64,000 nt of DNA from Roseobacter insulae (GCF_019375555.1 NZ_JAHXDN010000006.1:248001-312000), one strand, 5' to 3'; counted from the first letter of the stretch, positions 1 to 10,219 are shown. Numbers and translations are program-made. Notes: generated from the sequence alone by a model not told the origin.

Positions 1-1
1 C

Positions 2-691
2 GGGGCGCTGGTGGAACTGGTGGTGATCCGCAGGCTTTATGACCGGGATCATCTGGATCAGGTTCTGGCGACCTTCGCGCTGATCCTGATCTTTTCCGAA
101 GGCACCCGCTGGCTGTTCGGCTCCTTCCCGCTGTTTCTGGACATCCCCGCGGCCCTGTCGGGGCCGGTGACCTTGCCCGGCGGCATTCAGTACCCCGCCT
201 ACCGGTTGCTGATCATCGCCGTCGGACTGCTGATCGCCTTTGGGCTTTTTCAGCTGATCGCGCGCACCCGCATCGGCATTCAGATCCGGGCCGGGGAAAG
301 CGACCGCGAGATGATCGCGGCGCTCGGCGTCGATATCTCCAGGCTTTACACCATCGTCTTTGCGCTGGGGGCCGCCCTGGCCGGGCTTGCAGGGGCGCTG
401 GTGGGGGCGATCCAGTCGGTGCAGGTCGGCATGGGAGAGCCGGTGCTGATCCTCGCCTTCGTCGTCATCGTCATCGGTGGCATCGGCTCGATCAGGGGCG
501 CGCTGGTGGGGGCCTTGCTGGTGGGGCTGACGGACACGCTGGGCGGGGTGCTGCTGCCGGGGCTATTCGCCACCTTCATGGAGCCTTCGGCCGCCACCGC
601 CGTCGGCTCCTCGCTGGCGTCGATGTCGATTTATATCCTGATGGCCGGGGTGCTGCTCTTCCGGCCCACCGGCCTTTACGGGACCACCTGA
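2..691 (+). CDS. livH: Branched-chain amino acid ABC transporter permease LivH, 5'-truncated by the window edge
   Basis: Inner-membrane permease of a LivHMGF-type importer for branched-chain or related amino acids. The reading frame is open to the left edge. The codons before the first in-window GTG (position 11) read GAL-VEL, as expected inside LivH, so that GTG is not taken as a start and the N-terminus lies outside. About 229 codons remain. They are mostly hydrophobic, with the conserved cytoplasmic stretch GVDISRLY followed by ALAGLAGALVG and VVIVIGGIGS. The livM start follows after one base, so the subunits are probably co-transcribed. The substrate cannot be read from a permease. A urea or amide importer of the same superfamily is the main alternative. 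Confidence 0.93.
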   Translation, partial: GALVELVVIRRLYDRDHLDQVLATFALILIFSEGTRWLFGSFPLFLDIPAALSGPVTLPGGIQYPAYRLLIIAVGLLIAFGLFQLIARTRIGIQIRAGESDREMIAALGVDISRLYTIVFALGAALAGLAGALVGAIQSVQVGMGEPVLILAFVVIVIGGIGSIRGALVGALLVGLTDTLGGVLLPGLFATFMEPSAATAVGSSLASMSIYILMAGVLLFRPTGLYGTT

Positions 692-692
692 C

Positions 693-1676
693 ATGACCCG
701 CGAAGCGCTCATCAACCTGTTCCTCTTCCTGCTGCTGCCGGTGACCGCCGGGGCGGCGTGGCTGCTGGAGGAACCTTTCATCATCACGCTGACCACCAAG
801 GTCGCGATTCTGGCGCTGGCCGGGGTGGGGCTGAACATCGCGCTGGGGCTGGGCGGATTGGTCAGCCTCGGGCATGCGGCGTTTTTCGGGATCGGTGGCT
901 ATGCCATGGGCATCTTGGCGGCGCATGCACAGAGCTTTGACCCGCTGATGGAGGTGACGTTCCTGATTGAGGGCACCAAGTCGATGCCGGTCATCTGGCT
1001 GGTCGCGGTGATCGCCGGTGCGCTGGCGGCTTTGGCCATCGGGGCGCTCTCTCTGCGTACTTCGGGGGTCTATTTCATCATGATCACGCTCGCCTTCGGG
1101 CAGATGCTGTATTATTTCGCGATCAGCTGGCCCGCCTACGGCGGGGAAGACGGGCTGTCGATCTATGTGCGCAACGGGTTTCCCGGCCTGAATACGCTGG
1201 ACCCTATCCAGTTTTTCAGCCTCGCCTTCGGGGTGCTGGCCCTGGTGCTGTGGTTTGCCGGGCGCCTGGCGGCGGCGCCCTTCGGGCTGGCGCTGTCTGC
1301 CGCACGGCAAAACGCCGAACGGGTCGAGACGGTGGGCATGTCGCCCTATCGGCTGCGGTTGCTGGCTTTCGTGATCTCGGGGGCCATCACCGCGCTGGCC
1401 GGGGCGCTTTTTGCCGACCTCAACCGCTTTGTCAGCCCCACGATGCTCAGCTGGCAGATGTCGGGGGAGATCATGATCTTCGTCATTCTGGGCGGCGTGG
1501 GGCGTCTTTATGGCCCGGTGGCGGGGGCGGCGCTGTTCATCCTGCTGGAACATATTCTTGGGGGGCTGTCGGATTTCTGGCACGTCTACCTGGGCATTCT
1601 GCTGCTGCTGGTGGTGCTTTTCGCCCGCGGCGGCATGATCGGGTCGCTGGCCGGGCGGGCGGTGGCGCATGACTGA
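693..1676 (+). CDS. livM: Branched-chain amino acid ABC transporter permease LivM
   Basis: Second transmembrane subunit of the Liv-type importer, 327 residues, multi-spanning. Family hallmarks are VGLNIALGLGGLVSLGHAAF near the N-terminus, ALSLRTSGVYFIMITLAFGQM in the middle, and a LivM-like C-terminal region with FVILGGVGRLYGPVAG. The ATG lies one base after the livH stop, and its end overlaps livG by 8 bases, so translation is probably coupled. It should pair with LivH in the membrane and with LivG/LivF ATPases inside. No substrate-binding protein gene is seen on this side of the cluster. It may lie left of the window. Confidence 0.93.
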   Translation: MTREALINLFLFLLLPVTAGAAWLLEEPFIITLTTKVAILALAGVGLNIALGLGGLVSLGHAAFFGIGGYAMGILAAHAQSFDPLMEVTFLIEGTKSMPVIWLVAVIAGALAALAIGALSLRTSGVYFIMITLAFGQMLYYFAISWPAYGGEDGLSIYVRNGFPGLNTLDPIQFFSLAFGVLALVLWFAGRLAAAPFGLALSAARQNAERVETVGMSPYRLRLLAFVISGAITALAGALFADLNRFVSPTMLSWQMSGEIMIFVILGGVGRLYGPVAGAALFILLEHILGGLSDFWHVYLGILLLLVVLFARGGMIGSLAGRAVAHD

Positions 1677-2424
1677 CGCCCTGTTGCAGATCAAGGGCCT
1701 GAACAAGGCCTTCGGCGCATTGGTGGCCACCGACGATGTGTCGCTGACGCTGGAGCCGGGGGAAATTCATGCGCTGATCGGACCCAATGGCGCGGGTAAA
1801 TCGACACTGATCAAGCAGATCGCGGGCGGGCTGAAGCCCGATGCGGGCGAGATCCGGTTCAACGGGCAGGACATCACCGCCCTGAGCACCGTGGCGCGGG
1901 CCCGGGCCGGGTTGGGGCGGACCTTCCAGATCTCCTCGCTGGCGATGGAATACACGGTGCTGCAAAACGCGGTTCTGGGTGCCCTCGGTCACCGCGGCAC
2001 GGTGTGGCGGTTTTTTGCGCCGGTGATGAAAAACGCCGATCTGCGCGCCGCCGCCCTCACGGCGCTGGAGCGGGTCGGCCTTGCGGATCAGGCGGGCAAA
2101 CGCACTGCCGACCTCAGCCACGGGCAGCGCCGGTTGCTGGAAGTGGCCGTTGCCCTCACCCTGCACCCGAAGGTCTTTCTGATGGACGAACCGATGGCCG
2201 GGCTGGGGGCCAGCGGGTCCAAACGACTGACCGGGTTTCTTGACGGGTTGCGCCGGGAAGCGCCGATCCTTCTGGTGGAGCATGACATGGATGCGGTTTT
2301 CGCGCTGGCGGACCGCATTTCGGTGCTGGTCTACGGCAAGATCATCGCGACGGGCACCGCACAGGAGATCAGGGCCCACCCGGAGGTGCGCGAGGCCTAC
2401 CTGGGCGATGAGGTGCCGGCATGA
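1669..2424 (+). CDS. livG: Branched-chain amino acid ABC transporter ATP-binding protein LivG
   Basis: Cytoplasmic ATPase powering the upstream permeases, 251 residues, normal LivG length. It has Walker A GPNGAGKST (about residues 38-46), ABC signature LSHGQ (149-153), Walker B VFLMDEP and switch histidine in LLVEHDMD. The EHDMD form with the C-terminal ...EAYLGDE ending is characteristic of LivG rather than LivF. The start overlaps livM by 8 bases, and the stop overlaps livF by four bases in an ATGA arrangement. All catalytic motifs are intact. The importer's substrate is not determined by this subunit. Confidence 0.93.
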   Translation: MTDALLQIKGLNKAFGALVATDDVSLTLEPGEIHALIGPNGAGKSTLIKQIAGGLKPDAGEIRFNGQDITALSTVARARAGLGRTFQISSLAMEYTVLQNAVLGALGHRGTVWRFFAPVMKNADLRAAALTALERVGLADQAGKRTADLSHGQRRLLEVAVALTLHPKVFLMDEPMAGLGASGSKRLTGFLDGLRREAPILLVEHDMDAVFALADRISVLVYGKIIATGTAQEIRAHPEVREAYLGDEVPA

Positions 2425-3110
2425 GCTTTCTTCGCCTTGAAGGTATCGAGGCTTTTTACGGCCCCAGCCAGGCGCTGTTCGGCGTGGATCTGGCGCTGGC
2501 CGAGGGAGAGGTCTGTGCCCTGATGGGACGCAACGGCATGGGCAAATCCTCCACCATCAAGGTCATTTGCAGGCTGCTGGCCCATTCCGGTGGCAGGGTC
2601 ACGTTCGACGGGCAGGATCTGGCGCCCCTGCCGCCCTACAGGGCGGCGCGGGCGGGGCTGGGGCTTGTGCCGGAAGGGCGGCGGTGTTTTCCAAATCTCA
2701 CGGTGTATGAAAACCTGATCGCGGCGGCGCGGCCCGGGCATTGGGATTTTGGCCGCGTCGCGGATCTTTTCCCGCGCCTGCGGGAGCGCCGGGACCAATC
2801 CGCCGCTTCCCTGTCGGGGGGAGAGCAACAGATGCTTGCGGTGGGACGTGCGTTGATGACGAACCCGCGGCTGCTGCTGCTGGACGAGGCGACCGAGGGG
2901 CTGGCCCCCGTCGTGCGGCAGGAAATCTGGGCAGCGGTTCAGCGCCTGAAATCCGAGACCGGCATGGCCCTTCTGGTGGTGGACAAATCGCTGGCCGAAC
3001 TGCGGCAGGTCGCGGACCATGCCGTCATACTGGAGCGCGGCGCAACCGTCTGGTCCGGTCCGATGGCGGGTGTTTCGGCCACGGTTGCGGATCAATTTCT
3101 CGGCGTGTGA
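2421..3110 (+). CDS. livF: Branched-chain amino acid ABC transporter ATP-binding protein LivF
   Basis: Second ATPase of the importer, 229 residues. Walker A is GRNGMGKSS (about 36-44), the signature is LSGGEQQ, and Walker B is LLLLDEATEGL, a LivF hallmark. The usual LivF segment LLVEQN reads LLVVDKS here, so the position normally holding the switch residue is altered. LivF proteins often lack a histidine there, so function is still expected. The start overlaps livG by four bases. A RidA-type gene follows 26 bases downstream, which suggests that imported amino acids or amines are catabolised by enzymes forming reactive enamines. Confidence 0.92.
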   Translation: MSFLRLEGIEAFYGPSQALFGVDLALAEGEVCALMGRNGMGKSSTIKVICRLLAHSGGRVTFDGQDLAPLPPYRAARAGLGLVPEGRRCFPNLTVYENLIAAARPGHWDFGRVADLFPRLRERRDQSAASLSGGEQQMLAVGRALMTNPRLLLLDEATEGLAPVVRQEIWAAVQRLKSETGMALLVVDKSLAELRQVADHAVILERGATVWSGPMAGVSATVADQFLGV

Positions 3111-3136
3111 GAGCGCCGCTTTGGAGAGGACATATC

Positions 3137-3535
3137 ATGGCGCATCAGATCATTCATCCGGCGGGCTGGAAGCCGGCAAAAGGCTATGCGAACGGCATGC
3201 TCTGCGATGATGGCACGCTGTATGTGGGCGGGCAGATCGGCTGGACTGCCGATCAGGTGTTCGAGGCGCATGATTTCATCGGCCAGATGCGGCAGGCGCT
3301 GAGCAACATCCTTGCCGTGGTCGCGGCGGCGGGCGGGCAGGCGGAGGACATCACCCGGCTGACATGGTACGTGACCGATAAATCGGAATATGTCGCGCAT
3401 CAGGCCGAGGTCGGCGCCGCCTACCGGGACATCCTGGGACGGAACTTCCCGGCGATGACCATGGTGGTTGTCGCCGGCCTGATCGAAGATGCAGCACGCG
3501 TGGAGATCGAGGCGACCGCGGTGATCCGCCGTTAG
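3137..3535 (+). CDS. RidA/YjgF-family protein (probable enamine/imine deaminase)
   Basis: A 132-residue protein of the RidA/YER057c/UK114 superfamily. Members hydrolyse reactive enamine/imine intermediates released by PLP enzymes or act in amino-acid catabolism. Visible features are LYVGGQIG early, MRQALSNI..VVAAAGG in the centre and the terminal FPAMTMVVVAGL..AARVEIEATAV strand-helix pattern. The ATG at 3137 is chosen because GGAGAGGA lies just upstream and the family motif begins shortly after. It belongs to the livHMGF run by strand and spacing. Its last four bases overlap the convergent znuB gene. The canonical catalytic Arg of RidA is not obvious here, so it may be a Rid2-7 type protein. 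Confidence 0.85.
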   Translation: MAHQIIHPAGWKPAKGYANGMLCDDGTLYVGGQIGWTADQVFEAHDFIGQMRQALSNILAVVAAAGGQAEDITRLTWYVTDKSEYVAHQAEVGAAYRDILGRNFPAMTMVVVAGLIEDAARVEIEATAVIRR

Positions 3536-4320
3536 CCGCGGGCGGCCTGCAGGCTGCGCGTCAGGGCGAATATCGCGGCGGCGACGCTGACGATGGTGGG
3601 GCCGGTTGGCGTATCGAGGGCGAATGAGACCAGCAGGCCGCCAAGTGCCGCGGCCGCGCCGATCGCCATGGCGGCGGCGGCCATCGTCTCCGGCCCGCGC
3701 GACAGCGGGCGGGCGGCGGCCGCAGGGATGATCAGCAGGGCGGCGATCAGCAGGGCGCCCACGACCTTGATCGCCACGGCAACGGTGATTGCCAGCGCAA
3801 GGGTCAGGATGAACTGCTCCCGCTGCGGGTCGACGCCGGCCGCCCGCGCCATGTCGGGGCTGAGGGTCGCGGACAACAGCGCGGACCACCGCCATGACAG
3901 CAGCATCAGAACCGCCAGCGCGCCCGTCCAGATGACGACCAGATCGGTGCCGGACACCGCGAGAATATCGCCCACGAGATAGCTCAAGAGGTCCACGCGG
4001 ACACTGGGCAGGAAGGAGACGGCCACAAGCCCCAGCGCCAGCGCGGTATGCGCCAGAACACCCAGCGCTGCATCTCCGCCCATGCCGCGCCCGGTCAGCG
4101 CCGTCAGCAGCAGCGCCATGACCAGCGCGATCACTAGCACGCCGCCGAAGACCGGCAGGTCGAGCGCCAGCGCGAGCGCAACGCCGAGGATGGCCGCATG
4201 CGAGGTGGCATCGCCGAAATAGGCCATGCGCCGCCAGACGACAAAACATCCCAGCGGGGCTGCCGCGATCGCCACGCCAAGCCCGGCAAGCGCCGCGCGC
4301 ACCAGGAAATCATCCAGCAT
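3532..4320 (-). CDS. znuB: Zinc ABC transporter permease ZnuB
   Basis: Inner-membrane permease of the ZnuABC high-affinity zinc importer, 262 residues of the ABC-3 family with roughly eight hydrophobic segments. Recognisable pieces are WRRMAYFGDATSHAAILG near the N-terminus and KVVGALLIAALLIIPAAAAR, the family's central motif. It is the third gene of zur-znuC-znuB. Its ATG overlaps the znuC stop in a TAATG junction, so translation is probably coupled. The gene should be Zur-repressed from the operator near 5579. Manganese or iron transport is possible in this family, but the Zur neighbour and His-rich ZnuA favour zinc. Confidence 0.93.
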   Translation of the reverse strand: MLDDFLVRAALAGLGVAIAAAPLGCFVVWRRMAYFGDATSHAAILGVALALALDLPVFGGVLVIALVMALLLTALTGRGMGGDAALGVLAHTALALGLVAVSFLPSVRVDLLSYLVGDILAVSGTDLVVIWTGALAVLMLLSWRWSALLSATLSPDMARAAGVDPQREQFILTLALAITVAVAIKVVGALLIAALLIIPAAAARPLSRGPETMAAAAMAIGAAAALGGLLVSFALDTPTGPTIVSVAAAIFALTRSLQAARG

Positions 4321-5072
4321 TACTCCGCCGCCTCGTGGCCGTGGTCGTGGTCGCAGTCGGGCCCGTGGCTGTGGGTGTGTTCGTGCCGGTACAGCGCCAG
4401 CGCGCCCTGCGTGCCGGTGCCGAACAAAGCGCGGTATTCAGGGGCGCTTGCCACGATCTCGGGGGTGCCTTCGCAACAGATATGGCCGTTCAGGCACAGC
4501 ACCCGGTCTGACGCCGCCATCACCACGTGCAAATCATGGCTGACCATCAGCACCGCACATCCCTTTTGCCGCCGGACCGCCTCGATCTGCCGGTAGAACT
4601 GCGCCGCCCCGGGCTGGTCGAGCCCCTGCGTGGCCTCGTCGAGGATCAGGATGTCCGGCTCGCTCAGCAAGGCGCGGGCCAGCAGGACGCGTTGGAACTG
4701 TCCCCCGGACAGCGCGGTCATCTGGTGCTGGGCGAGGTCGGGCACACCCGCCTGGCGCAGCGCCTCGGCCACGCGGCCCGCCCCGATGCGGCGAGGCAGG
4801 TTCAGGAACCGCGCCACCGTCAGGGGCAGGGTCGGGTCGATCGCAAGGGACTGTGGCACGTAGCCGATTTTCAGCCCGCGTTTGCGTGTCACATGTCCCT
4901 GAGCCGGGGGCAGCGCCCCGATCAGCGCGCGAATGAGGCTGGATTTGCCCGAGCCGTTTGGCCCGACAATCGTGACGATTTCCCCCGGCGCGAGGCTCAG
5001 GTTGACGTCCCGCAACACGGTGCGCCCGTGGTAGGCCAGCGTCAGGTCGCGCGTGTCGATCAGGGTTGTCAC
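4320..5072 (-). CDS. znuC: Zinc ABC transporter ATP-binding protein ZnuC
   Basis: ATPase of the zinc importer, 250 residues. It has Walker A GPNGSGKSS, signature LSGGQFQR, Walker B ILILDEATQGLD and switch His in VLMVSHDLHVV. The C-terminus is a His/Asp-rich tail (HEHTHSHGPDCDHDHGHE), a common ZnuC trait thought to bind or sense zinc. The GTG at 5072 is taken as start. It overlaps the zur stop as GTGA, and the ABC domain begins immediately after it. The open frame extends further upstream, but only antiparallel to zur coding sequence and without family similarity. Confidence 0.93.
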   Translation of the reverse strand: MTTLIDTRDLTLAYHGRTVLRDVNLSLAPGEIVTIVGPNGSGKSSLIRALIGALPPAQGHVTRKRGLKIGYVPQSLAIDPTLPLTVARFLNLPRRIGAGRVAEALRQAGVPDLAQHQMTALSGGQFQRVLLARALLSEPDILILDEATQGLDQPGAAQFYRQIEAVRRQKGCAVLMVSHDLHVVMAASDRVLCLNGHICCEGTPEIVASAPEYRALFGTGTQGALALYRHEHTHSHGPDCDHDHGHEAAE

Positions 5073-5557
5073 GCCGCAACGTCCTGACAGGCGGGGCACA
5101 CCCCCTGCGCCTCGACAACCGTGTGTTCGATCTTGAACCCGACGGCGCGGGCGGTGTCGCCCAACCGGCCCGAGGCCAAGGTCGTATCGGCTTCGGCCAC
5201 GGCGTTGCATTTGCGACAGATCAGAAAGGCCGGGGTATGGTCCGCGCCTGAATGGGAGCAGGCAATATAGGCGTTCAGTGCTTCGATCTTGTGGGCCAGT
5301 CCCGCTTTGACAAGGAAATCCAGTGCCCGGTACGCGACGGGCGGCTGCGAGCCCAGCCCATCCTCGGCCAGTTGCGCAAGCAGGTCGTAGGCGCCCAAGG
5401 CCCGGTGTTCGCGCAGCAGAATTTCCAGCGCACGCTGGCGGACAGGGGTGAAATTCAGACCGTCCCGACGACACAGATCGCGGGCATGGGTCATCCTGTC
5501 TGCCACGCAGGCGGCATGATCATGAGCGCAAAAGCCAATGGCGGACATCGGGGGCAC
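5069..5557 (-). CDS. zur: Zinc uptake regulator Zur (Fur family)
   Basis: Zinc-responsive repressor of zinc-import genes, 162 residues. It has a winged-helix DNA-binding half (around TPVRQRALEILLREHRALGAYDLL) and a dimerisation half with two Cys pairs, CRKC (C114/C117) and CPAC (C154/C157), that form the structural zinc site. The N-terminal HDHAAC adds possible metal ligands. It is the first gene of the minus-strand operon zur-znuC-znuB and divergent from znuA. The palindrome at 5579-5590 lies 22 bases upstream of its ATG, so it probably regulates itself. Gene context distinguishes it from Fur or Mur. Confidence 0.92.
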   Translation of the reverse strand: MPPMSAIGFCAHDHAACVADRMTHARDLCRRDGLNFTPVRQRALEILLREHRALGAYDLLAQLAEDGLGSQPPVAYRALDFLVKAGLAHKIEALNAYIACSHSGADHTPAFLICRKCNAVAEADTTLASGRLGDTARAVGFKIEHTVVEAQGVCPACQDVAA

Positions 5558-5578
5558 CTTCGCAGGAGGGGTATTGAT

Positions 5579-5590
5579 ATGTTATAACAT
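5579..5590. promoter_or_regulatory. Zur operator in the zur-znuA divergent promoter region
   Basis: The perfect 12-base palindrome ATGTTATAACAT sits between divergent zur and znuA. It matches the GTTATAAC-centred Zur boxes known from alphaproteobacteria. One site could repress both arms: it is 22 bases from the zur start and 41 from the znuA start. Binding is inferred from motif and context. Confidence 0.82.
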
Positions 5591-5630
5591 CCCTGTTAGC
5601 AGAGCGTGAATGTCAACACAAGGTGGATAA

Positions 5631-6563
5631 ATGCGCTTCTTTCTCTCACTTCTACTGGCGGCCTGGAGCGTACAGCCCGCCCGGGCGGATGTGCCCAACG
5701 TCGTCACCGATATCGCGCCGGTGCACGGTCTGGTCAGCCGCGTCATGCAGGGCATCGGGACACCCGATCTTATTCTGCCGCCCGGTGCGTCGCCGCATGG
5801 CTACGCGATGCGCCCGTCTGAGGCGCGCGCCCTCTCTGCGGCGGATGTCGTCTTTTGGGTCGGGCCGGCGTTGTCGCCATGGCTGGCCGAACCTTTGGAG
5901 ACGCTGGCGCCCGATGCGGAGCATGTGGCCTTCATGGAGGGCGCCGGTGTCGCCCTTCTGCCGTTCCGGGAAGGGGCGTTGTTCGAGGCGCATGCAGAGC
6001 ATGATCACGGCAATCACGGCCATGACGATCATGACGCGGAAACCGAGGCGCGCGATCCGCATGTCTGGCTCGATCCGCATAACGCGGTCGCCTTTGTGGG
6101 CATGGTGGCAACCCATCTCGGCACGGCAGATCCGGCGAACGCGGAAGGCTACAAGACCAATGCAGCGCAGGCCCGCGCAGAAATACTGGAGGCCGAAGCC
6201 CGCATTGCCAGCCTGCTGGCGCAGGTCACCGACACGCCCTTCGTCGTCTTTCATGATGCCTACCACTATTTCGAGTCGCATTTCGGGATCGAAGCCTCGG
6301 CCGCGATCAGCCTTGCGGATGGCGGGGGTGCCAGCGCGGCGCGTCTGGCGGAGGTGCGAGACAGGATCGCGTCGCTGGGCGTATCCTGTGTGCTGACCGA
6401 ACCGCAGGCGCAGAACGGGCTGGTGGATGCCGTCATGGAAACGCAGGTCGCGACGATACGCGAGGTTGACCCTCTGGGGCGGGAAATCCCTTTGGGGTCA
6501 GATTTCTACACGGCTTTGTTAAACCATGTGGCGGGGGCGTTTCACGACTGCCTTGCCAAGTGA
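5631..6563 (+). CDS. znuA: Periplasmic zinc-binding protein ZnuA
   Basis: Substrate-binding protein that delivers Zn2+ to ZnuBC, 310 residues. An N-terminal signal peptide probably ends at ARA-DVPN. Zinc ligands fit the family: His in SPHGY (H56), then the charged His/Asp loop (about 121-134, with HDHGNHGHDDHD), followed by DPHVWLDPHN and FHDAYHYFE. The ATG at 5631 is preceded by AAGGTGG. The gene is divergent from zur-znuCB and should be derepressed under zinc starvation. A hairpin terminator follows 13 bases after the stop. Confidence 0.94.
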   Translation: MRFFLSLLLAAWSVQPARADVPNVVTDIAPVHGLVSRVMQGIGTPDLILPPGASPHGYAMRPSEARALSAADVVFWVGPALSPWLAEPLETLAPDAEHVAFMEGAGVALLPFREGALFEAHAEHDHGNHGHDDHDAETEARDPHVWLDPHNAVAFVGMVATHLGTADPANAEGYKTNAAQARAEILEAEARIASLLAQVTDTPFVVFHDAYHYFESHFGIEASAAISLADGGGASAARLAEVRDRIASLGVSCVLTEPQAQNGLVDAVMETQVATIREVDPLGREIPLGSDFYTALLNHVAGAFHDCLAK

Positions 6564-6576
6564 GACGGCATGAAAA

Positions 6577-6601
6577 AGGCCCTGCGGGGGGCGCAGGGCC
6601 T
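6577..6601 (+). terminator. Terminator after znuA
   Basis: Perfect 10-bp inverted repeat AGGCCCTGCG / CGCAGGGCCT with a five-base G loop just after the znuA stop, followed by GTTTG. The U-tract is weak, but the stem is strong. The 230 bases from here to the next gene hold nothing recognised. Confidence 0.75.
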
Positions 6602-6831
6602 GTTTGCTGCTGAAATGTCTTTAACAATGTCCCTGTCTGCGGTCGCGTTGTCCATTCGCACGGCGCGACCTTGGGAAGTCACGCGTTCACATCAGCCTTG
6701 GCATGATCTGAAACCGATCGGCTGACGCGCGAAAATGGCCACCTGAGCACGCCCGTTCTTTGCCTGCCGCGTGTAACATGGGTGTGACAAATTCCCGGTT
6801 TCACAGCGATACGATGTGGCAGGGTCAGATT

Positions 6832-8034
6832 TCAATTCAGGCGCGCAATCAGGTCCGGGATGGCCTTCCTGAAACCAAAAAATCCCGTCGTCGCATGTGG
6901 CCAGGCGGCCTGATCGTATGGCCTGCGTAACGGCCGTAGCAGTGGCGCGTCGGGGTGCGTGGCCAACCTGTCCATGAATGCGGCGACGGGACCGACAGGC
7001 GGTTCCGTCATGACGATCTGCCCCAGCCTTTCCCGCGCCGCCCAGGACAGGATGTCGTCAAGGCTCCGCGCCTCGGTGACGGTATCGACCCGGTGCTGGT
7101 ATCGGGCGACGGAATCCCGGGTTGCTGCGGTGCGAAAATCCCCGACGTGGGGGGCGGGCAGCAGCGGGCTGATCCCGTTTTCCACAGCGACGTGGCACAG
7201 GCTGACCGGTGCTGCCTGATCGAACACGTAGCCCGGGCTCAAATCATCGTGGTGCAGCAGCAGCCCGGTTTTCAGCCCCCTGTCGACAGGGGGCAATGCG
7301 CGCAGAGCTTGGGGCGGCGGCACGGGCTGGCCGCTGCGCGGGGCGGCGGTCTGTGCCAGCTGGCCCCTGGGTCTGAACCGTCCGTTCGTGTATTTGGCGA
7401 TATTGTCGGCGCGGGCCTGATAGGTCTTGCCAACCGTCTGAAGACCGGCCACCCAGCGCCAGCTCAGCGTGTTGCAGGCCGGGTCGCCATCCAGCAGGTG
7501 CCGCAGGAAGAAATCCGCGCCCAGCTGCCATGGCAGCTCCAGCGTGAACACCCAGATCGACGCGAACCACATCCGCGCATGGTTGTGAAGATATCCCATG
7601 GAAACAAGCTCTTGCGCCCAGTTATTAAAGCACTCGATATCGGTGTTTCCAAGGCAGGCGCAGGTCCATCGGTCGCGCAGACCGGTTTGCGACTGCACCG
7701 CGTCCCAGGCCTGGCGCAGGTCGTGCTGATAGGCCTCCCACACGGTCGGGCGGCGTTCCAGCCAGCCTTTCCAATAGGTGCGCCAGAACACCTCCTGAAT
7801 GAATTTCTCTGCCGATTTTTCGGAATGCCGCCCCAGAACCGCGGTGAGGATTTCCGCCTCGGTGATCAGGCGGCAGCGCACGTAGGGCGACAGGGTGGAG
7901 ACATCGCCATGCTGGCCCGGGCCGTGATCGTAATTGCGCCGCGCCGCATAGGCACGGCCCGCTTTCGGCACGAATGCCGACAGCCGTTCAAGCGCTGCGG
8001 TTCTGGTGGGCGGGAAGAGGTCCAATGCCGTCAT
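6832..8034 (-). CDS. Photolyase/cryptochrome-family protein with N-terminal FAD domain and C-terminal alpha/beta domain
   Basis: A 400-residue relative of DNA photolyases and cryptochromes. Residues about 60-235 match the family's FAD-binding helical domain: EVFWRTYWKGWLE, NHARMWFASIWV (151-162), then LLDGDPACNTLSWRWVAG (181-197). The canonical N-terminal antenna alpha/beta domain is missing. Instead residues about 250-400 form an alpha/beta-looking segment starting with the strand TGLLLHHDDL, followed by a second strand PVSLCHVAV. The order is therefore FAD domain first, alpha/beta domain second. Such a protein could repair DNA or sense light, and I cannot say which. The gene is single, minus strand, between the znuA terminator and clpP. 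Confidence 0.75.
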   Translation of the reverse strand: MTALDLFPPTRTAALERLSAFVPKAGRAYAARRNYDHGPGQHGDVSTLSPYVRCRLITEAEILTAVLGRHSEKSAEKFIQEVFWRTYWKGWLERRPTVWEAYQHDLRQAWDAVQSQTGLRDRWTCACLGNTDIECFNNWAQELVSMGYLHNHARMWFASIWVFTLELPWQLGADFFLRHLLDGDPACNTLSWRWVAGLQTVGKTYQARADNIAKYTNGRFRPRGQLAQTAAPRSGQPVPPPQALRALPPVDRGLKTGLLLHHDDLSPGYVFDQAAPVSLCHVAVENGISPLLPAPHVGDFRTAATRDSVARYQHRVDTVTEARSLDDILSWAARERLGQIVMTEPPVGPVAAFMDRLATHPDAPLLRPLRRPYDQAAWPHATTGFFGFRKAIPDLIARLN

Positions 8035-8185
8035 GACCCGCGAACTAGCCCGGCCCCTGTGCAGAGCAACGTCAGCATCGAAGTTTCGGCCGGCCCCCCT
8101 TGCAGCCCCCCGGTGGCAATACTAAGCTTTGAGTAACGGTTCAGCGGGTATGGTCCCGTCGAACACCAACGAACAGGCTTCCCAC

Positions 8186-8815
8186 ATGAATGATCCAATC
8201 GACACTTACATGAATACCCTTGTCCCTATGGTGGTGGAACAAACCAGCCGGGGCGAGCGCGCGTATGATATTTTCTCGCGCCTGCTAAAAGAGCGGATCA
8301 TCTTTCTGTCCGGGCCGGTTCATGATGGTATGTCCTCGTTGATCGTGGCGCAGTTGCTGCACCTTGAGGCGGATAATCCCTCCAAGGAGATTTCCATGTA
8401 CATCAACTCGCCGGGTGGTGTTGTGACCTCCGGCCTGTCGATTTACGACACGATGCAATACATCAAGCCCAAGGTGTCCACGCTGGTGATCGGTCAGGCG
8501 GCCTCCATGGGGTCGCTGCTGTTGACGGCGGGCGAAGCGGGCATGCGGTTTTCCCTGCCCAACAGCCGCGTGATGGTGCACCAGCCTTCCGGCGGGTACC
8601 AGGGGCAGGCGACGGACATCATGATCCACGCACAGGAAACCCAGAAACTGAAGACCCGTTTGAACGAAATCTATGTGAAACACACCGGACAGACCCTCAA
8701 AAAGGTGGAAGAAGCCTTGGAACGCGACAATTTCATGTCTCCCGAAGAAGCCAAGAAATGGGGGCTGATCGACGAGATTGTGGAGAGCCGGAGCAAAGAC
8801 GACAGCGACAGCTAA
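8186..8815 (+). CDS. clpP: ATP-dependent Clp protease proteolytic subunit ClpP
   Basis: Serine peptidase that forms the double-heptamer barrel of the ClpXP/ClpAP proteases, 209 residues. The catalytic Ser108 is in GQAASMGS, His132 is in MVHQPSGG, and the GGVVTSG substrate strand precedes them. The ATG at 8186 ([10 protein letters not shown]) gives the standard length and N-terminus. Earlier in-frame starts from 8129 would add 19 unrelated residues. clpX follows 138 bases downstream on the same strand, the usual pairing for this group. Confidence 0.96.
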   Translation: MNDPIDTYMNTLVPMVVEQTSRGERAYDIFSRLLKERIIFLSGPVHDGMSSLIVAQLLHLEADNPSKEISMYINSPGGVVTSGLSIYDTMQYIKPKVSTLVIGQAASMGSLLLTAGEAGMRFSLPNSRVMVHQPSGGYQGQATDIMIHAQETQKLKTRLNEIYVKHTGQTLKKVEEALERDNFMSPEEAKKWGLIDEIVESRSKDDSDS

Positions 8816-8953
8816 AGGACACGACAGGCGCACAGTCAGTTTACCATTTTGCGATTGTGGACCTGTCAGCGCTGGCCTAAGCTGGCATAAGCTTAACAGG
8901 CGCTCTGATTTGCGGGGCGCACCAGACGACACCCAGGACCTGAAAGGGTTGAT

Positions 8954-10219
<1,266 letters not shown>

